A DNA stretch of 35,275 bases from JBLMYQ01 sp050258375. GTDB lineage: Bacteria > Bacillota > Clostridia > Acetivibrionales > UBA4821. The position numbers and the translations under genes were made by a program. Below, piece by piece: positions 8,658-14,533 of this stretch. A model generated the notes under the pieces. That model saw nothing but the letters and a program-made list of their open reading frames with translations. It did not search any database and was not told where the DNA came from. Position 1 is the first letter of the stretch. Each line of letters opens with the position of its first letter. The stretch spans positions 1-35,275 of the forward strand of contig JBLMYQ010000018.1 of assembly GCA_050258375.1 (NCBI GenBank), written 5' to 3'.

Positions 8658-9542
8658 ATGGGAATTAGAGATGGACAGGGATTTCTTTCATTGAGATATA
8701 TGGGAAGTCTTGAAGCTTATCAAGATGCCAAAGCGGTAATAGTTGGTGCACCAATGGATTGGACAAGCAGCTTCAGAACTGGTTCGAGATTTGGTCCGCA
8801 AAGAATAAGAGAGTCCTCTATTGGGTTAGAAATGTTCAGCTTTCATCAGGAAAAAAGCTTAGAAGACAGGGCTTATTATGATTGCGGAGATTTGGATTTG
8901 CAGATTGGAAACATTCAAAACAGCCTGGATATGATTGAAGAAACAGCAAAAGAAGTATTTAAAGATAATAAATTCCCAGTGTTTCTTGGTGGTGAGCATC
9001 TTATTAGCTTACCGGTTATCAAACAGGCATATGCTAAATACGGAGATGAGCTTAAAATAATTCATTTTGATGCACATGCTGATTTAAGAGAGGATTATCT
9101 TGGAGAAAGGTATTCTCATGCCTCGGTAATAAGAAGAGCCTGCGAATTTGTTAAGCCTTCTAATGTATACCAAATAGGAATCCGTTCTGGTGAACGCGAT
9201 GAATTTGAGTTTGCAAAGAATAATACCAATTTTTATCCTTTTGAGGTTGTTGAATCTGTTAAAAAGATTGTTGAGGAGATAGGCAGTAAACCTGTTTATG
9301 TAACAATGGATGTTGATGTAATTGATCCGGCTTATGCAGATGGAACAGGGACTCCCGAACCGGGAGGATGCACTTCTATGGAAATATTCAAGGCGATTAT
9401 GCTTATGAAGGATATTAATGCAATAGGATTTGACCTTGTAGAGGTTTCACCGCCTTATGACCTGAGTGGAAAAACTGCTATTTTAGGAGCAAAGATAGTT
9501 AGAGAAGCAATTATTGCATGGGGCACACAAAAAGAGAGATAA
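8658..9542 (+). CDS. speB: Agmatinase (agmatine ureohydrolase)
   Basis: This Mn2+ enzyme of the arginase/ureohydrolase fold hydrolyses agmatine to putrescine and urea. The 294-residue protein has all metal motifs: GGEH (H114), HFDAHADLR (D138, H140, D142) and DVDVIDPAYADGTGTPEPGG (two Asp). The SHASVIRR segment is typical of agmatinases. An AAAAGGAG ribosome binding site precedes the ATG. It is the last gene of the speE-speB unit, and the terminator stem begins inside its final codons. Its putrescine product is the substrate of the upstream speE. Confidence 0.94.
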   Translation: MGIRDGQGFLSLRYMGSLEAYQDAKAVIVGAPMDWTSSFRTGSRFGPQRIRESSIGLEMFSFHQEKSLEDRAYYDCGDLDLQIGNIQNSLDMIEETAKEVFKDNKFPVFLGGEHLISLPVIKQAYAKYGDELKIIHFDAHADLREDYLGERYSHASVIRRACEFVKPSNVYQIGIRSGERDEFEFAKNNTNFYPFEVVESVKKIVEEIGSKPVYVTMDVDVIDPAYADGTGTPEPGGCTSMEIFKAIMLMKDINAIGFDLVEVSPPYDLSGKTAILGAKIVREAIIAWGTQKER

Positions 9543-9555
9543 ACCTCTCTTTTTT
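9531..9555 (+). terminator. Terminator overlapping the speB stop codon
   Basis: An 8-bp perfect stem AAAGAGAG/CTCTCTTT (9531-9538 with 9545-9552) has a 6-nt loop containing the TAA stop and runs into a T-tract. Confidence 0.75.
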
Positions 9556-9614
9556 AGTTGTTTTTGGATATGAAAATATTGTGTTATTTTCCTGTAAAAT
9601 ATCTTTGAATTGGG

Positions 9615-9643
9615 TTGATTATTCTAAATTAAAATAATATAGT
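9615..9643 (+). promoter_or_regulatory. Candidate promoter for the TerC-like gene
   Basis: TTGATT (9615-9620) is followed at 17 nt by TATAGT (9638-9643), with TATAAT overlapping just downstream (9644-9649). This leaves a leader of about 135 nt with small hairpins (for example CCCTGTAGGG) but no riboswitch I can identify. Confidence 0.4.
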
Positions 9644-9787
9644 TATAATATATATCAAAAAAGAATAATTTACAGTATTTCCCTGTAGGGAGATTGGACG
9701 CAGCAAAAACCTAAAATTATTTTTGGAGGTGGATATAGGAACAGAAAAGATGTTATTGGTGACGGATGTTTGAAAGGAGTTGGTTGG

Positions 9788-10600
9788 ATGGAACCTCCTG
9801 GAGGATGTAGCTTTATTGTTTGGGTGGCAACCCTTGTTCTTGCAATTGACAACTGCCTATTTATTGTGTTGTACACAAGAAATCTTTTAAAGTTCAGGGA
9901 GCTTGCCGTGATAATTGCAATTTTGGGGGCTGTTGCGTGTAGAGGGTTAACCTCATTTTCTCTTTTCCAAGTGTCAGACGATGCACCTGTTAAGCTTATT
10001 GGTGGAATTCTGCTTATGATTATGGTTGCTTGGCAGGTATACAGCCAAAGTGGAGAACGAGAGAAACAAGCAAAAACTACTTTTTGGTCAGCAGTTGGCC
10101 CATGTATTGCAATAGACCTTATAACGTCGGTTGACATTACCATTGTGCTGGTTGGAGAATCTGCAAGCATCGAGGCGCTTGTAACAGGAGTTTTGATTAA
10201 TATCCCAATCTTGATCATTGGAAGCTTTATTATTGAAAAAGTCGTTAGCAAATGGAATTGGGTATTAAAATTAGCTCCGGCAGTATTATTCGGTACGGCA
10301 GTTCATATGATTTTGTCTGATAGTATGATTGCTTTTTCGTATGCAACAATTGTTGCAATAGCTGCAGGAACAATATTGTTTATCTGCCTGCTTTGGAACC
10401 AACTATTGGAGGAAATTAATAATTGTGCAGCATTACTTGCAATAGCTGCAGGAACGATATCATTCTTAGCTTGCCTGTTTTGGAATAAATTATTGAATAA
10501 ATTTAATGATATTGGTGACAGCATAAGAAATCCCGAAACAAGCAAGCCGGAAACAGGTAAGCCAGAACCCATTTTGAATCCTCAGCAAATTTATATCTAG
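9788..10600 (+). CDS. TerC-like integral membrane protein (YjbE/TerC family)
   Basis: This multi-pass membrane protein belongs to the TerC family, whose members are linked to metal (notably Mn) export and exoenzyme metallation. The ATG at 9788 is chosen because AAAGGAG (9773-9779) sits 8 nt before it; an in-frame TTG at 9770 precedes that site. The family signature is LAIDN (D21, N22) in helix 1, with a second acidic motif AIDLITSVD near residue 115. The C-terminus is unusual: a hydrophobic segment starting AIAAGTI (residue 190) is repeated 28 residues later, and the protein ends in a Pro/Glu/Lys-rich tail with two SKPET/GKPEP-like units. It is a single-gene transcript with its own promoter and strong terminator. 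The transported ion is unknown. Confidence 0.8.
   Translation: MEPPGGCSFIVWVATLVLAIDNCLFIVLYTRNLLKFRELAVIIAILGAVACRGLTSFSLFQVSDDAPVKLIGGILLMIMVAWQVYSQSGEREKQAKTTFWSAVGPCIAIDLITSVDITIVLVGESASIEALVTGVLINIPILIIGSFIIEKVVSKWNWVLKLAPAVLFGTAVHMILSDSMIAFSYATIVAIAAGTILFICLLWNQLLEEINNCAALLAIAAGTISFLACLFWNKLLNKFNDIGDSIRNPETSKPETGKPEPILNPQQIYI
10355..10513 (+). repeat. Imperfect tandem duplication inside the TerC-like gene
   Basis: Two copies begin with the same 17 bases (GCAATAGCTGCAGGAAC) at 10355 and 10439, 84 nt apart. Each encodes AIAAGTI-x-F-x-CL-x-WN-x-LL, a membrane segment; the second carries one extra codon. The reading frame is kept, so the protein gains one hydrophobic segment. Confidence 0.8.
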
Positions 10601-10614
10601 TTAAAAATAAAAGG

Positions 10615-10647
10615 CAGTACACTTTATATTGAAGTGTACTGTTTTTT
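10615..10647 (+). terminator. Strong terminator after the TerC-like gene
   Basis: A perfect 10-bp stem CAGTACACTT/AAGTGTACTG (10615-10624 with 10632-10641) and 7-nt loop is followed by six T. Confidence 0.88.
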
Positions 10648-10709
10648 ATTTTTAATAATTTATTGCCCCATAAAGTAACCTAAGTTATAATTATTATTGT
10701 TAAATCATT

Positions 10710-10741
10710 CCTGTTTCATATATCAAAATTAATGAAACAGG
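10710..10741 (+). repeat. Perfect inverted repeat in the fba leader
   Basis: CCTGTTTCAT and ATGAAACAGG form a perfect 10-bp stem around a 12-nt AT-rich loop, 64 nt before the fba start. No T-tract follows, so it looks more like an operator or leader hairpin than a terminator. Its role is unknown. Confidence 0.6.
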
Positions 10742-10805
10742 GTTTATATGAATAAATATTTAAAAAGAAACTAAAATAAAACAAAAGTATGAAAGGAGAA
10801 AACCA

Positions 10806-11735
10806 ATGCCATTAGTTACTTCCACAGAAATGTTCAAAAAAGCTTATGAAGGTGGTTATGCAATCGGAGCTTTTAATGTTAACAACATGGAAATTATTCA
10901 GGGCATAACAGAAGCTGCAATGGAGGAAAAAGCTCCACTTATTCTTCAGGTTTCGGCAGGAGCTAGAAAATATGCCAAGCATGTATATTTGATGAAGCTT
11001 ATAGAGGCAGCTATTGAGGATACAGGTCTTGATATTTGTGTTCATCTTGACCATGGCGAAGATTTTGAGGTTTGCAAGTCTTGTATAGATGGAGGGTTTA
11101 CCTCTGTAATGATTGATGGTTCAAAATATTCGTTTGATGAGAATGTTGCTGTAACAAAGAAGGTTGTTGAATATGCACATGCAAAGGGAGTTGTGGTAGA
11201 GGCTGAAATAGGTAAGCTTGCAGGGGTTGAGGATGACGTAAATGTTTCTGCGGCTGATGCAATGTATACAGACCCTGAACAGGCGGTTGAATTTATCGAA
11301 AAGACAGGCTGTGACTCTCTTGCAATTGCCATAGGAACCAGTCATGGTGCTTATAAATTTAAAGGAGAAGCAAAGCTCAGATTTGATATATTAGAGAAAA
11401 TTCAAAAGATGAAGCCGGGATTCCCAATTGTTTTGCATGGAGCTTCAACGGTTTTACCTGAGTTTGTTGAACTCTGTAATAAATATGGAGGGAATCTTCC
11501 AGGAGCAAAGGGCGTTCCAGAAGAAATGCTAAGGCATGCTGGAGAAATGGCAGTATGCAAGATAAATATAGATACAGATTTAAGACTTGCAATGACTGCT
11601 TCGATAAGAAAGCATTTTGCAGAGAATCCAGCGGATTTTGACCCAAGACAATACCTAAAACCTGCAAGGGAATCAATAAAGCAAATGGTTAAGCATAAGT
11701 TGGTGGATGTATTAGGCTGCAACAACAAAATATAA
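10806..11735 (+). CDS. fba: Fructose-1,6-bisphosphate aldolase, class II
   Basis: This zinc-dependent glycolytic enzyme splits fructose 1,6-bisphosphate into glyceraldehyde 3-phosphate and dihydroxyacetone phosphate. The 309-residue protein starts PLVTSTEMFKKA. It has the HLDHGED motif (catalytic D82, zinc H83), the VEAEIG zinc Glu, GTSHGAYKF and VLHGAST (both zinc His), and the NIDTDLR substrate-binding motif. An AAAGGAG ribosome binding site precedes the ATG. It is a monocistronic gene preceded by a 10-bp hairpin and followed by an unusual structured 3' region. Confidence 0.96.
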   Translation: MPLVTSTEMFKKAYEGGYAIGAFNVNNMEIIQGITEAAMEEKAPLILQVSAGARKYAKHVYLMKLIEAAIEDTGLDICVHLDHGEDFEVCKSCIDGGFTSVMIDGSKYSFDENVAVTKKVVEYAHAKGVVVEAEIGKLAGVEDDVNVSAADAMYTDPEQAVEFIEKTGCDSLAIAIGTSHGAYKFKGEAKLRFDILEKIQKMKPGFPIVLHGASTVLPEFVELCNKYGGNLPGAKGVPEEMLRHAGEMAVCKINIDTDLRLAMTASIRKHFAENPADFDPRQYLKPARESIKQMVKHKLVDVLGCNNKI

Positions 11736-11740
11736 TAGGG

Positions 11741-11882
11741 AATCGTGATAAACTTCGTATAACTGTGTTGCATGAACCTATTCGGTGCTCATTTATAAGA
11801 AATAAACTCCGCTCCTCAGCGGTTCATGCGCCTTGTTCTACTCGTTTCTGACGATTTCAGGGAAAGCGTGATAAGCGTCAGA
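11741..11882 (+). repeat. Structured repeat element downstream of fba
   Basis: It begins with AATCGTGATAAA (11741-11752). A 9-bp stem GCATGAACC/GGTTCATGC (11770-11778 with 11821-11829) follows, then TCTGACGATT (11847-11856), whose last six bases can pair with the first AATCGT. A second CGTGATAA (11867-11874) is followed by CGTCAGA (11876-11882), which can pair with TCTGACG. Alternative pairings are thus possible. The same AATCGTGATAA...TCTGACGATT arrangement occurs on the minus strand after the TPR-SUFU gene (12743-12781). Confidence 0.55.
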
Positions 11883-11929
11883 CTACTGTGCTGCCTATAT
11901 TTATTTCAAATGATTTCAAGATTAATAAG

Positions 11930-11960
11930 AGACTGCTTAATAAGGCAGTCTTTGCTTTTT
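11930..11960 (+). terminator. Terminator downstream of fba
   Basis: A 7-bp stem AGACTGC/GCAGTCT (11930-11936 with 11945-11951) is followed by TTGCTTTTTT. It probably ends the fba transcript after the repeat element. Confidence 0.7.
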
Positions 11961-12050
11961 TGCACAAAAACCCAAGCAGCAATTTGTACATTATGACAAT
12001 AGAAATTTTTTCTAAAATGAGATACAATAAAAATAGGTTGATTTTTTGAA

Positions 12051-12392
12051 ATGCTGCTTGCTTTTAAAAATGATTGGGGGAATATAAATGCCGTCTTAAT
12101 TGGTTTTCCTGATGATATACATGATGATATTTCTGAATCGGAAGAACCTAATGAAACAGAAAATGAAATTTTTACAGGAGATTTCAATGATTTGGCTCCT
12201 GAAGTTCAATTAGAGCTTCAAGGACAAAGCGTCGGATTTGACAATGTTCCGCAGGTTACTAATCAACAAATTAAGCAAGCATCTGAAGAAGTTTATAGGC
12301 GGTATCAAGCAGAGAAACAGGCTGAACTTAGGAATAAAAAACCAAAATTTGCTGAAAAGGTTGAACATGGTGGCGGAAGGGGATTGTGGTAA
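12051..12392 (+). CDS. Hypothetical acidic protein, 113 residues
   Basis: I do not recognise this protein. A TGA at 12039-12041 closes the frame upstream, so ATG 12051 is the only usual start, yet it has no good ribosome binding site; a GGGGG sits inside the gene instead. Residues about 20-45 are very acidic (Asp/Glu-rich) and the C-terminal half is a Lys/Gln/Glu-rich helix ending in a Gly-rich GGGRGLW tail. There is no signal peptide or membrane segment. A second small ORF with a good ribosome binding site follows after 29 nt and shares its terminator. The weak start leaves open that this is a decayed gene or uses a non-standard start. Confidence 0.5.
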   Translation: MLLAFKNDWGNINAVLIGFPDDIHDDISESEEPNETENEIFTGDFNDLAPEVQLELQGQSVGFDNVPQVTNQQIKQASEEVYRRYQAEKQAELRNKKPKFAEKVEHGGGRGLW

Positions 12393-12421
12393 TATCATAA
12401 TAATTCCTGAAGGAGATTAAT

Positions 12422-12679
12422 ATGGATAACAAAATTTTCAAGGATGGCGGTCACAGCATAGAATCGCGAGAGGTCATTTATGAAGTGAAGCTTGTATTGG
12501 ACGCATTATCTGAGGAAGAAAGAAATATGTATCCAAAAGAATTATTGGATTTTATCGAAAAAAGAGCACTTCCGAAACCTGGATTTACAATTGATTTCAA
12601 AAAGGAGCTTAAAGGACAAATATCAGAAAAAGCCCTGCTTATCCTAGGCTACATTGTAAGGCATTACGTGAAAAAATAA
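12422..12679 (+). CDS. Small uncharacterised Firmicute protein, 85 residues
   Basis: The product is cytoplasmic and mostly helical, with no membrane segment. The pattern VLDALSEEE, then PKELLDFIEK, then IDFKKEL, then ISEKALLILGYIVRHY resembles, from memory, a widespread small Firmicute family of the form PKxxxxFxE...L.EQ.IS..A..I...L.R.Y, whose function is unknown. A clean GAAGGAG ribosome binding site and a strong terminator support a real gene. It is probably cotranscribed with the 113-residue ORF upstream and converges on the TPR-SUFU gene. Confidence 0.65.
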   Translation: MDNKIFKDGGHSIESREVIYEVKLVLDALSEEERNMYPKELLDFIEKRALPKPGFTIDFKKELKGQISEKALLILGYIVRHYVKK

Positions 12680-12692
12680 GATAGCAATTAAG

Positions 12693-12725
12693 AAAGTTCT
12701 AGCTTTTTAAAGCCAGAACTTTTTT
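12693..12725 (+). terminator. Terminator after the two small ORFs
   Basis: AAAGTTCT (12693-12700) pairs with AGAACTTT (12715-12722), and an inner GCTTT/AAAGC extends the stem after one mismatch. A run of T follows. Confidence 0.8.
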
Positions 12726-12742
12726 CAATAAGTTAATTTTGT

Positions 12743-12781
12743 AAAATCGTCAGAACCCAAACCTTCTTTTATCACGATTTT
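12743..12781 (-). terminator. Terminator-like hairpin of the TPR-SUFU gene, sharing the fba 3' motif
   Basis: On the minus strand an 8-bp stem AAAATCGT/ACGATTTT begins in the stop codon and ends in a short T-run. Its arms read AATCGTGATAAAA and TTCTGACGATT, the same sequences found after fba at 11741-11752 and 11846-11856. Confidence 0.6.
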
Positions 12782-14243
12782 ATATTGTAGGTTTGCGCAT
12801 AATATCTACTACAAAATCAACCTGCTTTTCATTCAGCAGATTCAAAAATGCACTTAACCCGTTTGAATTTTTGTATTTTAATTCGCTGTCTGATATGGGT
12901 TGAACCCTTAAGAAATTAACCCTCTTGCCATCCAGCTCAAAATCAAGAAATCCTCTTTCTTCGGCTTGTGTATCTAAAACGATTGCATTTTTCATTTCAG
13001 AGCATTCTACAAAAGAAAAATCAAATTCAGCAGTACTTGAATAATGAATATAAGTATTATTTAAAAATGGGAAGTACGCCATATTATAAAGAACCTTTCT
13101 GGCCCAAACTGACTTTTCATTTGTATAAAGTACCAATTCGGTATGGGTGCTTGCTTTTGCGCCGGAATCAACATTTGTATTCTGACTTACATCACTCATT
13201 CCGCCTGTAATGTATGTCCAGAAATATCTTCCCTTTTGAGGGGGGATTTCATAGATGTCAATGAAAGGCTTCTTGTCTTCGGCAATTGTATGAAGAACCC
13301 TTGAAAATTCACCGATATATTTGCGGTAATGTTTTTGTCTGCTTATTACATATCCTGCAGGATGAACCGGGCATCTTTCTTTTTTACCTTTTATAAGGTT
13401 TTCAACAAGCTCGTCATTGTAATTTTCAAGGATATTGTTATAGCAGTCAAAGGCATTATCCTTATCGCCAAGAACGCTGTAAAGGTCACCGAGATTATTT
13501 AATATCTCTGCATTTTGCGAATCAATTTCTTTTGCTCTTGAATAATAGATTAGAGCTTGTTCTTGATTGCCTATATCAAAATATGCATTGCCCAAATTAT
13601 TAAGAGCATCAACAAAAAATGGATCAAGCTCAATAGCTGTGGAGTATGATTGAATTGCTTGCTTGTAATTTTCCATTAAGCACAGGCAGTTCCCCATATG
13701 ATAGTATACTTCAGGAAATTTTGGATTAAGTGCCGCAGCTTCTTTGTAAATTTGCATTGCCTCTTCGCAAAGCTCTAACTTTGAAAGGGTATTTGCCATA
13801 TTGCATTTTATGTATGCATCTTCAGGCTTTAGGTCTGAAGCTTTCTTTCTGGCATCAAGTGAATTATTGAACATTTTTAATTCTTCCCATGCATTTGCCA
13901 TATTGTCAAAAGCATAAGGATTATTGGAATCAATTTCTATAGATTTTTCAAATGCCTTAATAGCCTCATTATATTTTTTTAACATGAAACAGCAATTGCC
14001 AATATAAAAATATGCTTCTTTGCTTTCAGACTTAAGTCTTGCTTGATTTTTAAAGCTTTTTAAAGCTTCATCAATTCGACCAAGTAGAAGGCAGATTTGT
14101 CCGATAAATTGTTGAATTTCTGAAGAATCACCTGCAAGTGCCAGCTGTTTGAAAATATCCAATGCTTTGTCGTATTCACCGTTGTTAAGCAATTTTTGGG
14201 CAGTATTAAATTTTGCATTATAATCTTTTTTGGTGATTTTCAT
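12780..14243 (-). CDS. TPR protein with C-terminal SUFU-like domain
   Basis: The 487-residue cytoplasmic protein has about eight tandem tetratricopeptide repeats with a 34-residue period (residues about 8-280; for example AYFYIGNCCFMLKKYNEAI and ALNNLGNAYFDIGNQEQAL). A CPVHPAGY linker (291-298) leads to a C-terminal domain (about 305-487). That domain resembles suppressor-of-fused proteins: IDIYEIPPQKGRYFWTYITGGMSD (split here as IDIYEIPPQ, then RYFWTYITGGMSD), THTELVLYTNEKSVW and an AYFPFLNNTYIHY segment. TPRs usually scaffold protein contacts; bacterial SUFU domains have been proposed as immunity or binding modules. GGAGGT lies 7 nt before the ATG. It diverges from purL and converges on two small orphan ORFs. 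Function is not known; the SUFU call rests on pattern recognition. Confidence 0.75.
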   Translation of the reverse strand: MKITKKDYNAKFNTAQKLLNNGEYDKALDIFKQLALAGDSSEIQQFIGQICLLLGRIDEALKSFKNQARLKSESKEAYFYIGNCCFMLKKYNEAIKAFEKSIEIDSNNPYAFDNMANAWEELKMFNNSLDARKKASDLKPEDAYIKCNMANTLSKLELCEEAMQIYKEAAALNPKFPEVYYHMGNCLCLMENYKQAIQSYSTAIELDPFFVDALNNLGNAYFDIGNQEQALIYYSRAKEIDSQNAEILNNLGDLYSVLGDKDNAFDCYNNILENYNDELVENLIKGKKERCPVHPAGYVISRQKHYRKYIGEFSRVLHTIAEDKKPFIDIYEIPPQKGRYFWTYITGGMSDVSQNTNVDSGAKASTHTELVLYTNEKSVWARKVLYNMAYFPFLNNTYIHYSSTAEFDFSFVECSEMKNAIVLDTQAEERGFLDFELDGKRVNFLRVQPISDSELKYKNSNGLSAFLNLLNEKQVDFVVDIMRKPTI

Positions 14244-14372
14244 AGTTATACCTCCAAAATATTCTAATAAATATTATATCAGATATTTTGATGTTCTGGG
14301 GATTTTTTTTATTTGTAATATTAAAATAAGAAACAAAAAAAGAATCATACTTTATATAACTGCAAGCATTTA

Positions 14373-14434
14373 TTCTGTTATTTTAGATTAATTTGTATTA
14401 TTAGATTATTTTAGATTATTTTGAATTATTTTAA
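14373..14434. repeat. AT-rich short repeats in the TPR-SUFU/purL intergenic region
   Basis: TTAGATTA or TTAGATTATTTT recurs about four times in a row in this 290-nt divergent gap. It may act as a UP-like or curved-DNA segment upstream of the purL promoter. Nothing else is seen in the gap apart from that promoter. Confidence 0.5.
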
Positions 14435-14446
14435 AGCATGGTTTAA

Positions 14447-14490
14447 TTGACAATAATCCTATGATTTAGTACTATCTTGTATATGATAGT
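14447..14490 (+). promoter_or_regulatory. purL promoter with overlapping palindrome
   Basis: A consensus TTGACA (14447-14452) is followed at 17 nt by TACTAT (14470-14475). The inverted repeat ACTATC-N8-GATAGT (14471-14490) overlaps the -10 and the start of transcription, a position where a repressor could act. No PurR-type PurBox or purine riboswitch is recognised in the short leader. Confidence 0.6.
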
Positions 14491-14533
14491 CTGTAAGCTT
14501 TCTTGAAAATTTCATAAATAAGAGGTATAGCGT

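Larger units (their letters stand above)
11736..12050 (+). other. Gene-less stretch after fba: structured repeat element and terminator
   Basis: No coding frame is convincing here. The first half (11741-11882) is a dense cluster of inverted repeats. A terminator follows at 11930-11960. The rest is AT-rich, with a 7-bp inverted pair (AAGCAGC at 11974-11980, GCTGCTT at 12053-12059) bracketing the start of the next ORF. No clear promoter is found. Confidence 0.6.

Noticed and set aside
9556..9787. Possible yybP-ykoY (Mn) riboswitch before the TerC-like gene
   Set aside because: TerC genes often have one, but the GGGGAGUAG-type motif and the paired helices are not recognisable here; only small hairpins are seen.
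9670..10251. 193-codon open frame on the minus strand opposite the TerC-like gene
   Set aside because: It mirrors the coding frame of a clear membrane protein and has no ribosome binding site or recognisable product.
11741..12781. Insertion sequence
   Set aside because: Terminal-like inverted repeats exist, but there is no transposase and no clear target-site duplication.
14244..14533. Purine (guanine) riboswitch or PurBox before purL
   Set aside because: The transcribed leader is only about 50 nt, and no CCGAAC-type PurBox or riboswitch core is seen.
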